Assembly: GCF_029962835.1 (NCBI RefSeq) | Contig: NC_080582.1 | Coordinates: 77,434,177-77,498,176 of the forward strand | DNA length: 64,000 nucleotides | From: Magnolia sinica | Lineage: Eukaryota > Streptophyta > Magnoliopsida > Magnoliales > Magnoliaceae | Direction of reading: 5' to 3' | Shown here: one piece after another, positions 45,901 to 57,352 of the stretch | Layout: each line of letters begins with the position of its first letter | How positions within the stretch are numbered: the first letter of the stretch is position 1 | The notes under the pieces: generated by a model | Seen by the model: the letters and a program-made list of their open reading frames with translations, nothing else | The model's database searches: none | Told to the model about the DNA's origin: nothing | Made by a program: the position numbers and the translations under genes

Positions 45901-48900
45901 TCAGCTCATTTTAGTGTAATGGTCTAAAAGCGAAGCAGATCCAAATCTCAGGTGGACCGCACCACAGGGAAACATTGGTCATTGAACACCTACCATTAAA
46001 CGAATTCCTAGGGTCGACCGTGATGTTTATCTACCATCTGATAAGGTCATATAGACATGGATGGGGAAAATATAAATATCATCTTGATCTAAAACTTTAG
46101 TGGCCCACAAGAAGTTTTTAATGGTCACTCACCACCGTTTCCTGTGGTGTGGTCCACCTAAGATTTTGAATTTTTTGGCCCATGACCTAAAATGAGATGG
46201 AAAAACGGATGGACGGTGTGGATATACAAAACACATACGTCAAGGTGGACCCTACGATCAGGAACTCACCTACTGGCGCTCATTTTGGTAGTAGTTGGTA
46301 TAACTACTGCATAGGTGAGGGCCTTTTAGGAATTAAATGGCATAAAATTAGATCAGAGGTCATGGTTCCAGGACTCGACTGAGTCCGAGTCGACTCAAAC
46401 GACTCCAATTACAGACTCGGACGATTTTGTCCGAGTCATCCCATGTGACTCAACCAGCTGAGAATTTGTACAATGTAATTGGCTTTTTTAATTACAGAAA
46501 GTGGGACCCATGGATTGGCAATCCAGACCGTTGGTATGTTATGGATCGCCTTGGATGAACCACTTCCCAAATAATTTATAGGTTAGTGGCCTATAAATTC
46601 TTCCATGATGGACGGCCAAGAAAGGAGAAATAACAACCCTAGACATTCAACGGAGCAACTCAGCTTGACTCGGCCGAGTTAGCCTCAACTCATTTGCTAT
46701 GAGTCGACTCGATACTGGAAGAAAAACCCTTGTTACAGGTGTAATCAGATGGTTGGACCTCAAAATATCTAGGTCTGGAAAGGACTGAAATGCCCTTATC
46801 TTTTCAAATGGGGCAGATGAGTGGCCCCATTTCGTCAATCACTTGTCACGAGAAAGTGATGGTGGGCCACATCATGGGATGATGCCTACAGTACAAGCAT
46901 AATCCAATGTTATGGTGCGTGACCTACATCTTTGCATGGTATACATGCATTTCCAGTTCCGACATGAGGGCCCCTTGTTTCAGTGATCCAGACCGTTGGT
47001 TCATTTTATCCCAACGTCGATGGGTTTTTCCTGAGAATATTTCTCAACAGAATAATCTTAGCCGTCCAATGTATGGCTTATAGATAGACGGTTAACAAGA
47101 CATGCATTGAAGTGAAAAAGATACTAGAACGGCTGGGATCTCCCAACTTGGGAGGTTTTTTTTTTTTTTTTTTTTTTTGGAGGCATGTGCATCAGTGGGC
47201 CCATCAAATGGGCCCAGTAGTTGCATTTGGAAACCTGAGTGTGATGGGCAAAGATGCAGGCCACGTGTCATGAAATTCTTCGTATAGCTGAGGGATTATT
47301 ATATGATAGGAATTAGGAAGCCTTCATCTTTGCATTTTGCAGTGTACATCCGTTACTAGTTCTGATAACTGACCTCATGGTCCGGTAATCTAGACCGTTG
47401 ATCTGTTGTATCTTGAAGGGGAATTGGAGTTGGATACTGTACACGTGGCATGCATATCAGTCAGATTTAGAACTCCAGTGGGTGTAATCTAGAAATCAGA
47501 TTGAATGGGCTAATCCCAGCCACAGATTAATGGACATATGTTTGTTGAACTTGGACAGCTAAATGCTTTTCTCGTTAACCGTCCATTAAATAACAACCAA
47601 TCTGCCATTTCGACCTTCAAAATCAGTATAAGTTTTTGTGGCCCATCTCAAGTGCGCCCAACAATTTGGACGGTTCAACTTGTATTTTATAAATGCCACA
47701 TGTACTTCGTTTTCTGTTAATTAATCCCTTATCTGATAGCGAAAAACTTTGATACTCTGGCTGAGCATGATGGATGATACACAGGCACTTAGAAATTGCA
47801 TAAATTTCATATTAGTAATTCAAATTATGGGTCTTAGTTTATATGTATCATGAACCAAAAATTTCGCTTATTTGATTGTCATGAACATTTTTTGACCGGT
47901 TAAAAATGAAAAGCATCAAATGGTCCAATTACAACAAATAAGTGTCCACAAATCAGAGGTGAGGATTGTTCAAACAATCTGATTTTGGGACTTTTCCACA
48001 ATTTAGTTGGTTTAATTTGATTTAATGAATGCTAATTGTTTAATTTCCAAGTACCCACTTATCAAGTTGCATACTCTATCAGAGTATCAAATAACTCCTC
48101 CATGATATATTCTCTCGGGTCCTTCCACAGTTAGACCCGGCAATGGTAGGACCCCACCTGTGAATAGTCTGCCATTGATGTGGCTCTGATGATGATGGAC
48201 AATTATAGGAGTATTTGAAAGGCGGCCCAGTTGAGCGGGCTCATAGGGTTTGATGGTCTACATGATCTTGGAACATTTACAAAAAGCTAAAAATGGAAAG
48301 TGGTCTCGCTAACCACTACAGGAGCAGAGAAGATCTTACCATCTCTTTGATTTTACGGTTAAAATAAGTACTTGAATCTATAATGGCTTAGATCATCTAG
48401 AGGCAGGCTAGATAAACAAAACGGTTGTTTAAAAAAAAAAAAACTCTAGTTTTTCTCTGAGATTCATTTATATTTTATGGAATGATTTCACAAGGGAATA
48501 CCTTCTGTTTTTATAAAAGAATTATTTCTATTTTATTCAATCTCTCCTGATCTTGATTCTTTCAAATTTGAGTTTCAAATTCAAAAGAGAAAGTAACAGG
48601 TTTGGAACGTGGGACTCACTCACTAGTGGTTGCTCACAAGTGGCCCCACAGGCTCCAGAAGGTGGGCCCACATGCACAATTTGTTGGACAAAACAATGGA
48701 TGAACATTGAAAATTGAAAATCATCAGCTTACTGATATATTTCCTGGCAGCCAATGGCCAGAGTTTGGACCAGGTGATGGAGGAAAGCCTGAAAGAAGGT
48801 AGCAAAACTGATGATCCAATGGGAGCCACAGAAAAAATGGAGGACAAAACACCTGTGCTCTCTGATCGTCGAAAGGCACTCTTTGAACCATTGGAGCCAA

Positions 48901-49873
48901 CAAACATCTCGAATGAGCGACGGCTGCGGCCGTCGGCAGAAACATTGCTCCCACCGCCGGATTTTGATGATGCATCTTACCCGCGCGGCTGGCTCGTCGG
49001 GAAGAAACGGAAGTTGGTTAATGTGGACGTTGTCGAGAGCATGCGGCGGATTGCAGTTCAAGAAATGAACAGGAAGGTCCTTTCCTTCTCTCCCCAACCT
49101 TTGATGACCACTCACACCAAAATGCACACCGACCCAATGCTGCTCATTAGATGGAACCTACTGTGTAATTCAATCAGACTGATCAGCTCATCTGGTGGGC
49201 CACATATGAAAACTTGGATATTTCCCTATGAGTTTGTTTTGCCTGTGCCACGACTCAAGATCACCAGCATGAGCGCCCCACATGCAGAGATGGTCCAATG
49301 ATCATTGTCGTCCATATGGTCCAACAGTCAATACTTCAAGGATGATCCAGGATGATCCTGACCTTCGACTTTCAGAGTTGAATGTGAGGAATTGAAAATC
49401 TTCTCCTACATTCATCTAACATAGTAATGCTCCAAATCATCCTTTCAGCATAACTCTTTTGCAGTGGGCCTTACAGGAAAGCATTCAAAACATGGACGGT
49501 TCAGATCATTAGACCATCTCAGCATCCAGGGACCCAACTGGGCAACACCTATGGAAATCCTTAGCCATGGCATAGGTGGAATGTGCATTCCACATTTTCA
49601 CAGAATCCACGAGTATAGGGTGAATGGACAGCTCAGAATGCTGGGTTTTAACAGGACAGAGAGATCGACGGCCTGAACGAGCAGTTGGAAGAAGATGCGC
49701 GGTGCCTGGAACACCTGCAGCTGCAGCTTCTGCAAGAAAAAAGCAAGCGGGCCGATGTGGAGAGGGAGAAAGCCCTGCTTAAAGAACAGGTATCAATGCT
49801 GATGAGCATGCTGCAGGAGAACGAAAACGACATAGGAATGGACGACGAACATGGGCCGTCGGATGATTCTTGA
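42832..49873 (+). CDS. HDR1: HEADING DATE REPRESSOR 1-like coiled-coil protein, three exons
   Basis: Exons 42832-42934, 48751-49076 and 49655-49873 join in phase (1, then 0) with GT-AG borders to 215 residues. Exon 1 gives a basic N-terminus with '[18 protein letters not shown]'. Exon 2 carries '[14 protein letters not shown]' (residues 71-84), '[13 protein letters not shown]' (94-106), the basic 'GKKRKL' (118-123, a possible nuclear signal) and '[18 protein letters not shown]' (126-143). Exon 3 is a coiled coil ('[20 protein letters not shown]') with an acidic tail. This order of motifs is that of the plant family annotated as HDR1; in rice HDR1 is reported to delay flowering with the kinase OsK4. 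Recognition is from memory of the family. Intron 1 is 5,816 bases and full of MITEs; intron 2 is 578 bases. Flowering function here is inference. Confidence 0.83.
42938..42970 (+). repeat. (CT)n run at the start of HDR1-like intron 1
   Basis: The 5' splice site GTAC is followed at once by about 33 bases of CT. It could pair with the GA run in the 5' UTR in the pre-mRNA. Confidence 0.95.
43999..44475. mobile_element. Foldback MITE in HDR1-like intron 1
   Basis: Arms 'cccaccttgatgtatgtatgc ... gccgtccatccgttttg' and 'cggatggacggcgtggatac ... acatcaaggtgggccca' with outer 'gcacctaatccg'. Interior 'aggtcgaccataccataggaaacaatggtgattg' mirrors 'caatccccactgtttcctatactatggtccacct'. Same subfamily as 29515-29990. 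Confidence 0.82.
44492..44772. mobile_element. MITE of the 'TTTGATACTCTGGC' family in HDR1-like intron 1
   Basis: Left end 'acttgatactccgtctgcgtatgac' mirrors right end 'catctgcgtatcatctatcaaactgccagagtatcaaagt'. Shortest of the four copies at about 280 bases. Confidence 0.72.
45799..46285. mobile_element. Foldback MITE in HDR1-like intron 1
   Basis: Outer GAGCAGGATTAGGTGAGT on the left and a degraded CTCACCTA on the right. Arms GTGGGGCCCACCTTGATTTA, 'ccatccgttttttcagctcattttag' and the mirrored 'taaaatgagatggaaaaacggatgg'. Interior 'aggtggaccgcaccacagggaaacattgg' mirrors 'ccgtttcctgtggtgtggtccacct'. Confidence 0.85.
47159..47178. repeat. Poly-T run of about 20
   Basis: Homopolymer T in HDR1-like intron 1; it could be the tail of a minus-strand retroposon but no body was recognised to its right. 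Confidence 0.85.
47748..48098. mobile_element. MITE of the 'TTTGATACTCTGGC' family in HDR1-like intron 1
   Basis: Left end CTTTGATACTCTGGCTGAGC and right end 'gcatactctatcagagtatcaaataa'. Inner words 'gatgatacacaggcacttagaaattgca' are shared with 36222-36615. Confidence 0.75.
49077..49654 (+). other. Intron 2 of the HDR1-like gene
   Basis: Donor AGGAAG|GTCCTT and acceptor TTTTAACAG|GACAGAGAG. No defined element inside. Confidence 0.8.
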
Positions 49874-50049
49874 TCATGATATATCTTTATTCTTTAGTAA
49901 GTGGATGGTGAAGCTTGCATATGCATTACATATGGATATCAGTGTTGGGATTGTATTCTTCTTGTTCATTTGTATACATTACAGGTTGCTGTATGGAGTT
50001 GGAGAAGATTGCATGCACATATATGTAATAGATCTCTTATTTACATGTG

Positions 50050-50090
<41 letters not shown>

Positions 50091-50790
50091 ATCCAACCCA
50101 GCTGAAAGTTGGTCCCGCCATGGAAAACCTGGTACAAACATCAGGCTGGTTCAATCATCAGGTGGGCCACACTTTAGAAGATCATGGACATTGGTACATC
50201 TGATCCAAAGTACACCTGGCTCGCCTGATGAGTGGATCGTCCTGATTTTTTGCCCTTGGTGATCTTCATGGTGGGCCCAACCTACCACGCGAGTTGGATG
50301 TCATACCCTCATTTCACAAGCGGGACGTCGTACGCACACATTGCACAGTGGTGACTATGTACAGATTGGGTAGCTTAGTCGTCTAACTAGTTGAATGCTA
50401 CTGTTACCACCTTCATGGGCCCTTAGCAAGGTTACCAGAGCTTTCAATTGACATATGGAATAGCCTATCACCAATCTGGACCGTTGATCAATAGCATGAA
50501 AAATGGACAGCCCAGATTGAGCGCAAAAGGCAGGTTCAATTGTAATATTAAAACATGTGTTCAGTAAGCCCCACCATGGCTTGCTCATGTTTCCAATACA
50601 CTTTGTTTTGTCAGCCCTTAAAAAGATCATCCACTTTGTTCATCTCAAGTCTATCTGGAATCACATAAAGCATAGAAAAGGAAATCTTGTTCCTTAAGAA
50701 ACCTTATTTTTAAGGTGAAAAAGAAAACCTTGTTTTCCTTGTTTCTTTTTCAAGAATATTTTCTTAGAAATTTAAATTCTATTTTGAAAC
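49874..50790. other. 3' flank of the HDR1-like gene, no further gene
   Basis: The first ~160 bases are probably 3' UTR. A (TC)n run lies at 50050-50086, followed by MITE words ('caggtgggccacacttt'). No clear polyadenylation hexamer was seen. Confidence 0.45.
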
Positions 50791-50889
50791 AAATATATAT
50801 ATATATGGCATAGGTGGCATATGTAGGCACTTGAGCTGAACTGTGACACGTGATATAAGGTACAAGACAATTGGCATCATTGTCACCTG

Positions 50890-51130
50890 GCATATTTGGA
50901 GCTATTGAAAAGGAACAATGGTACATGTACATGGGGTGCAAGAGAAGATATGAATGGTGGTACATGTGGCACATTAACACATGTGGAGAGGAAGAGAAGA
51001 TGGATGGTGGCCTATATAATACATTAGTATATGTTGGATGCTTTACACATGCAGGCCGTGAGAGGAGATGGATGATGGCACATGTGGCATAGTTGCATGT
51101 ATGGAGCACAAGTGAAGATGGACAAAGGCT
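50890..51130. repeat. Degenerate tandem repeat with 'agatggatggtgg...acatgtggca' units
   Basis: Three to four loosely similar units of about 50-65 bases each carry 'agaagatggatggtgg' and 'acatgtggcac/at'. Divergence is high. Confidence 0.6.
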
Positions 51131-51465
51131 CGTTTGGTACATATAGCACAAGAAGTGATTAAAGATAGATGACGGCGCATTTGCACTTGATCCTTGTGAA
51201 ACCCAATTTTCTTCTATTTTGTGTGTGCCGAGCATCATAATTGTGTCAGTGTATACAGTCTTATGTGCACCCTGCAATTCTCCGTACCTATGTATATACT
51301 CTTTGATTTGATTTTATTTAAGCTTATCTTCATAACCTATTAATTATAAATAAAGGGTCATCAGAGAGTGGAGGTTTAAGCCCTCCAACCTGCTTTTAAC
51401 TCCACATATTCTCTCTCATCTCCACATCGATCTTTTGTAATATGGTCTCTTGAGTTTAACTAGCT

Positions 51466-51574
51466 CTTTTTTTTTTTTTACAGGCACACACACCCCACAC
51501 ACTCACGCTAGTGGAATTTCACCACCTGTGGATACTCGAACCCTTGACCGGGTGTTGAAACTCCTGAGAGTCTA
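51466..51574 (-). mobile_element. tRNA-derived SINE, 5'-truncated, with 19-bp target duplication
   Basis: Flanks CTCTTGAGTTTAACTAGCT are identical at 51447-51465 and 51575-51593. On the - strand it starts within box A ('tagactctcaggagtttc'), keeps box B GGTTCGAGTAT and ends in a run of A. Compared with the 31203 copy its first bases are missing, the usual result of incomplete reverse transcription. Confidence 0.93.
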
Positions 51575-52030
51575 CTCTTGAGTTTAACTAGCTTGATAAA
51601 CAATTGAAAGTTTCATGGGAAACACTGTTTCCTCTACTTTCTTTTTAATAATTCCAAACAGAGACTCAGTGGTAAAGCCAGACAGGCAGTGTTTGATGAA
51701 TTCCCCTAGTACCACAACTTTCTATCTGAGAAATAGAAAAATAATAATAATAATAATAATAATTTCTTTTTATAATGGCAACAGGCAATGAACTCTAAAA
51801 ATTCTCAATCAGTCCATCATCGGATTAACGGTGGACATTGGTGCAAGCCTAGAAACGGCCCTCATCATTTTCCCTACTCAAATGGGTAACACCATTTCTT
51901 GAAAAAGAAAATCTATTAATGTAGGTTACAACAGTTAACAAGAAAACAAGACACATTCTATTTGCAGTTCATTTAGATTTTTCCAAGGAAAATTAAACTA
52001 GCTAAAGAACTTATTGAATTCTGCAATTTT

Positions 52031-52312
52031 CCATTTCACAAGGATCCCACAGGGGTTCTCCAAGTCCGTATTATGGACCCTTTTTCATAACAAGCCTGGA
52101 AAGGTTGGGATATTGGCATTTATATGCATGTGCAACCACGACTCAAGATCCAAAACTGCATGTGCAACCACGACTCAAGAAAGGTTGGGATATTGGCATT
52201 TATATGCATTTCATAAGGATTCCACAGGGGTTCCGTATTCAGGACCCTTTTTCATAACAAGCCTAGAAAGGTTGGGATATTGGCATTTATATGTATGTGC
52301 AACCACGACTCA
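52031..52312. repeat. Complex segmental tandem duplication
   Basis: The words 'ccacaggggttc', 'ggaccctttttcataacaagcct', GAAAGGTTGGGATATTGGCA and TGTGCAACCACGACTCAA recur two to three times in a rearranged order across 280 bases, most simply by two overlapping duplications. The 199-residue frame over it (52014-52613) is a product of the repeat. Confidence 0.85.
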
Positions 52313-52489
52313 ATTTATATTGGCAATTTTCCACATGCATGCTCTTTGGGTCATGGTGAGCATGTTCAGCATCATGATCCTGGTCACGTGGGCCAGGGTG
52401 GGGACAGAAAAAAATAAAAAGAAAAGAGGAAAAAGAGCCCAACTGGAAGCCCAGTACAAAAAAGTTACTGCAAACCCAATTCACACATA

Positions 52490-52492
<3 letters not shown>

Positions 52493-52524
<32 letters not shown>
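52493..52524. repeat. (GA)n microsatellite
   Basis: About 30 bases of GA dinucleotides. Confidence 0.96.
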
Positions 52525-52529
<5 letters not shown>

Positions 52530-53130
52530 TTAACTTGGCTTCAGGTGGGGTATTATTTTACAAGGATATGCAAAAGAAAAAGGCTTCAATACAAATCAAC
52601 ATCCACTACTTAATTTAGGACCATCATCATCACCATATTTCTGATTCCTGACATGCAAAAGACATCCATACAAACATGCAATATATCCCCATTCACTACG
52701 AGGTGCACATCTCTACTTGAAAGCCGTGCATTTACAGTCACCAAACCTAGACCACACATGCTAACATGGCACACAGGGACCAGGCCATTCATCACCGTTA
52801 AATCTCCCCTGGCCCAATTATAGATAACTGATCACCTACACACGATTGTAGGCTTTGCCTACAACCTGTTCTCCCCCAAAATAATGCTTGTCAGGCTACA
52901 GTGAAGCTGAGCATTGGTATTCCATTTCTACCCGTTGATTTTATTTGTTTTTTTTTCTCCACATATTGCCTGGCCCACATGATTAATGGGAGATCTCACC
53001 AGCGTGACACATCAGGATGTGTGGGGAATCTGGGTTTGGCGACGGCAGGTGCACAACTGCAAACAGAGCTCCTCCCTAGTAAATGAGAGAATAACAAGAG
53101 GTCTTTTGAGTGTCATCTCTACAACGGTTG

Positions 53131-55425
53131 CTATCTAGCTTGATTATCAACATCTTCTGAGATGTTGAATAAGAACTGTGGCATAGAAGCAATTCGAGGA
53201 AGGTGTAGCAGCAGATCCCCAACCGAGTCTTTTCGCGACATGGCCGGCGGTTTCTTGCGGTCAGAAACATCGTCCAATTCCCCCTCGGATGCCAGAAAAT
53301 CACAAACTGCCTTATCTTCGCATGCCGATTCTGGCAGAGACTTTAGCTGATTGCCCGGGCCATCTTCAACTCCTTGCACACCTTCACTTTTGACCTGCGG
53401 GTCTTGGACTGTGGCAGCATCCTTTTGCAGTAGGCAGCAGAGGGAGTTCACCCTCGACATGAGGGATTGCTCATCAGAGGCTGCCGAGAACTGGGAATCG
53501 CTGAGTAGGTACTGGGTTATCTCATCGAGCATGTCTCTACCCCACGATCCTTCTCCAGTTGGATTGCTGGAAGTCATCTGCATGCACTGTCCAATGTGGG
53601 TCACCAGATCGCTCACGGACATGGAGGGACGGATTCCGGGCACTTTGAGTTGATCCCAGTGACGTGGCTGCTTCAACTCCTCATTCTCATTGCTGCTGCT
53701 TTCCTCAATGGCTCGGGCATCCATAACTGAAACAGGAACCAACATTAGAAATCAAGTTAAAATGAAGGGTAGGTGTGGAAAATGTCTTGAGAGGTTGATT
53801 AACCAATGTCCTATCATCAAGATTCAAGATTGGTTTGCAGATATAGATCGAGCTCCTTCTACCAACTCTTTGGTGAAATGTTGAAGAATGATGCCATCTC
53901 AAAAATTCATAGAAACTCCTTGTGCAGATCAATTCTTTCACTGAGGATTCCGTTTATGAAAACTGGCCCTAAGTAACTTTATGAACAGACAAATGAAATC
54001 ACTTCCAAATTTTGTGTATTGCCAGAACAAAAATCCTAACCCTTTGCTTGATCACCAACAAAGCAAAAGGTAAAAAAGGAAATACAGCTGTTAGAATTCA
54101 ACCAAAGAAAGGCCAAACATTCGATGGTGAAGACTTCAATCTGGGCGACCTTTGGTGCATGGACCATTGACGGTGACACCCATCACACGAAAAGGTTAGG
54201 ATAACTGAGCCATGGGCCCCACCTGTACAAATTCAGAACCCAAACCTAACTCCATGAACCCTTTGGCCGAGCATTTATGATGCCCCTTTACATACATAGA
54301 AATAGAACAGCATCTTAACTCCAAAAGAAATTAGCAGAAGGCGCCAATTGGAGTCCGGAGAGCATACCAAAATGATACAAGGCACTTTGGAGTTACAGGC
54401 AGACCTGACAAAATGGTACACAAATAACTGGAGTCTGTTCCCTTCTTCTTCTTTTTTCTTTTTTCAAGGAATGTGGAAGCAGAGAAAGGCACAAAATCAT
54501 TGAACTGACCATTTTTCAGTGAATTCCATTGGAAGGGGACTTACTCGGACATGAAAGACGGATCATGTCATCCTTTCAATCCAGGGCAATAGGGCCAGTC
54601 CTCACCACCCACCTCGATGTTGAAGAGACGTGGCAAGATGCGAATGGTGGGGCCATACGCTGTCAGAGATAGCCCCGGCCATTTTAAAGGTTTTTCAGCC
54701 AAGTACATACTTGGCCCATCTCTAACAGTGTACGGCCCTGCCAATCGCATCTCGCCACGCCTCCTCACCACCCAACCAGCGTCTAGGCATAGATATCAAG
54801 AGCATTCTCACAACATCTAAGAAGCATTTCATTCGCACATGTCAAATACAGTCTTGAGCATACCTGAGCTTGGTGAAGGACTTCCACGGGACTCAGCTTC
54901 AGGCGCTCTTCTACCAACAGGGTCACGTAGCTCATTCAAGGAGGAAGATGACTGAGCAGCTGATGGCGATGCTGCTGCATCTTGGAAACCTGAGAAGGTG
55001 GATACATATTCACTCTTCAGATGATCAAAGCCATGGGATTTGGATTCATCTTGGTCCTCGAAAACAGAAACTCGAGATTCGAAGTATGGATTATCAACGA
55101 TAATCTCAGGTTGTTGACTCAGCATGTTCAGGCGAGGATCGCACTGGATAAGCTTATCGAAATGCTTGCTTAGCAAGCCTTGCGGGCACTGTAGAAAATG
55201 TCTCCTGCATGCACCAAATCAACAATTCCATTACTGTTACAAGTGCCAAACCAAATGCATAAATTTTAGAAGGAAAATAGTGAGAAAGTACAATATACAT
55301 TATAAGGGAACAGGGGCTTGCATGATTGGCCAGACTTGCACATTGAAGCCACATGGCATGCATACGCATAATTTAAGGGTTTTGTGTTGTATCCCACACA
55401 GTTCTTTTTCTTTTCTTCTTCTTCT

Positions 55426-55457
<32 letters not shown>

Positions 55458-57214
55458 TTTTTCTTTTTTTTTCTTATCGATCAGATTCCACAAATATTTC
55501 TGAATACAATCCATTCAAAAAATGAAAACCATTAAGGCCCCAAACATTTAAGCACAGAGATTTGTACGAAGCACATTCAAAAGAAAAGGCTAGGTCCAAA
55601 GACCCCATACAAAAATTTACAGAGCAGGCTCATCTTTGATTTCTTCTTATATAACACATGAAAGTTTAAAATTAAAAAAAAATAAATAAATAAATAAATA
55701 AAAGAAAGAAAGAAATTGGAAATCCTTCTCTTTTCAGTCCAGCCATCTCTTTCTCTTGGAATTTGCTTATCAAGATAAGAATATTTTGGGAAGCCCTGGA
55801 GGAAGAATAATTTTACTTGAATTGATCCTCTCTGGTCTCCCAGTGCATTGGCTCGCCTTCCTGTTAAGATCGCCAATAAATTTGAAGCAATTCTTAAGAC
55901 TTAATAATTCCACAGAGTCGCCTGGAATGATGTGTACAGACCTATCGGAGCAGGAGGTTTGGGCCTAAAAGACATCAGAACGAAGAACACCACTCTATCG
56001 TGTAAATGGTGATGGTGATTACGAAACAGTGAGGCTTCACTGCTAGGAAAAGGTGAGGCAATTAGGAAACAATGAGCATGGTTGGGACATGTATCAAGCA
56101 TCACAAAGAAATGGATCTCAAATCTAGAGGGAAATATCATGGCCCAATCAGTTTTGCAGCAGTTTTTTTAGATCAGAGTGAGGACAGGAGATAATATCGG
56201 ATATTGGGAGGATAAAGTGGTGTTCAGAAATGCCTTTAGCGAGCTGTTTGAATAACTATATTATGTGGCCATCAACAAAGGACCTTCAGAGAATCATATG
56301 AGAGGATTGGGGAAAGGTCATGCAGTGCCCAACGTTCAGGAGGAACTTTAAAAAAAAAAAAACTTCAAAAAAAAAAAAGGTGGAACTTGAGAGGATGAAA
56401 TCCATTCTCTATCCAATTGTTGGAAATCCTTAACAAGACTTGTATTCCCACACAAAATGAGAATAAAAGAATTTGGGAGCTTGAATCCAGCAAGAGATTC
56501 TCAATAGCCTCTATGTCTCGAAGCCATTGCATGAGTTCTATAAATAGCCAGGCAGTTTTTTCTATAATTTGGGGAGCTCATTTGCCCTTAATGTTAGGGC
56601 TTTTACCTGGTTAGCCTGCAATGGGAAGATACTTATGATATATAACCTCAAAAAAGGGGCATATTCATCCCAAACAGATGCCCGTTGTTCTGCTGTAATG
56701 AGGAATTGATAAATCATGTTCTTTTAAATTGTGCTGTTGCAAAAGAAATATGGTTTTTTTCTTTTTACCATCTCTTGGGTATTCCCAAGTTCAGTCATAA
56801 ATCTGATTGCAGGTTGTCATTCCTTTGCTTGTGGAGAAATTGGTGGAATTCTCTGGAACGTGGTGAGACCTGCTGTGCTATGGACCATCTGGCTAGAAAG
56901 AAATATAAGGGTGTTCGAGGGAAATGTGAATAGCTCAGGCACAATAGTTAGGAGTTCGGACTGCTTTCAAATTGGTGTGGACTGGGATATCAGATGTAAA
57001 GGAATATTGAGATCTAGCAGAATTGGGAGGAGGTCCTAGCTCTTCTTCTTCTTCTTGTTTTTTTTTTTTTTTTTTTTTGAGACATAACATAATTGCAGTG
57101 GCCTGAACAGCAACACCTTTCTATACTCTTCAATCTCTCCTCTTTTTCTTCCATTTGATTTTTGGCTCCTTCATTTTTAAAGCCAAGTTTTCCAACAGGA
57201 AATCGTTCCATCAA
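53131..57214 (-). CDS. Unidentified acidic, serine-rich plant protein, 5' end not established
   Basis: Read on the - strand, exons 57214-57117 (probable), 55204-54864 and 53726-53131 join in phase 2 and then phase 1 with GT-AG borders, giving about 343 residues to a TAG stop. Visible parts are an acidic/basic start with 'QMEEKEERLKSIE', then 'RRHFLQCPQGLLSKHFDKLI' at the exon 1/2 join, a low-complexity Ser/Ala zone, and an ordered-looking C-terminal third with 'MSVSDLVTHIGQCMQM', 'DEITQYLLSDSQF' and 'GDLLLHLPRIASMPQFLFNI' close to the end. I do not recognise the family. The last two exons are strongly supported by composition and phase; the 57 kb exon is supported by phase and sense across the join. 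More exons may lie upstream, beyond the mitochondrial insertion, or ATG 57211 may be the start. Confidence 0.68.
53727..54863 (-). other. Last intron of the unidentified gene
   Basis: 1,137 bases, donor CTCAG|GTATGC and acceptor GTTTCAG|TTATGG on the - strand. Contains a hairpin-forming inverted repeat at 54627-54761. Confidence 0.7.
54627..54761. repeat. Intronic inverted repeat, 44-base arms, small loop
   Basis: The left arm (54627-54670, starting GACGTGGCAAGATGCGAATG) and the right arm (54718-54761) are inverted copies agreeing at 36 of 44 positions, with a 47-base loop. Most mismatches are transitions, so many would become G:U pairs in RNA. The transcript of the host gene would carry this hairpin. 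It is probably a small foldback MITE; a small-RNA precursor role is only a possibility. Confidence 0.8.
55425..55475. repeat. (CTTT)n / pyrimidine-rich simple repeat
   Basis: CTT triplets followed by about eight CTTT units. Confidence 0.95.
55745..57045 (+). mobile_element. L1-type LINE, 3' part of ORF2 (degraded)
   Basis: Frames on the + strand show the C-terminal part of plant L1 ORF2 in order: 'SGLPVHWL..LLRSP' and 'VCRPIGAGGLGLKDIR' (end of the reverse-transcriptase region), 'GYWEDKVVFRNAF', then the zinc-knuckle-like 'CCNEELINHVLLNCAVAKEIW' and 'LWTIWLERNIRVFEGN' near the end. The reading frame shifts several times and stops occur, so it is a pseudogene copy; the 5' two thirds are missing. 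It lies in an intron of the - strand gene, opposite in orientation. A (CTT)n and T-run follows at 57046-57078. Confidence 0.82.
57046..57078. repeat. (CTT)n plus poly-T run
   Basis: Five CTT units, then about 20 T, between the LINE and the exon at 57117. Confidence 0.93.
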
Positions 57215-57352
57215 CTGTCTATCAGTTAAATTATGACCATAATAACTTAAAAATCTATAGATTTTGAATCAAATCGTTAGTTCAGATCTTGAGATGATAG
57301 ATTGTATTAAAGAGAATCTAATCTTAAGATTCTCTTAAGTAACATCGACATG

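Noticed and set aside
48729-49127. Open frame of 132 codons on the - strand
   Set aside because: It is the shadow of HDR1-like exon 2, which has much better support on the + strand.
52014-52613. Open frame of 199 codons on the + strand
   Set aside because: It runs across a rearranged tandem duplication and a GA run; the repeated peptide blocks follow from the DNA repeat and no domain is visible.
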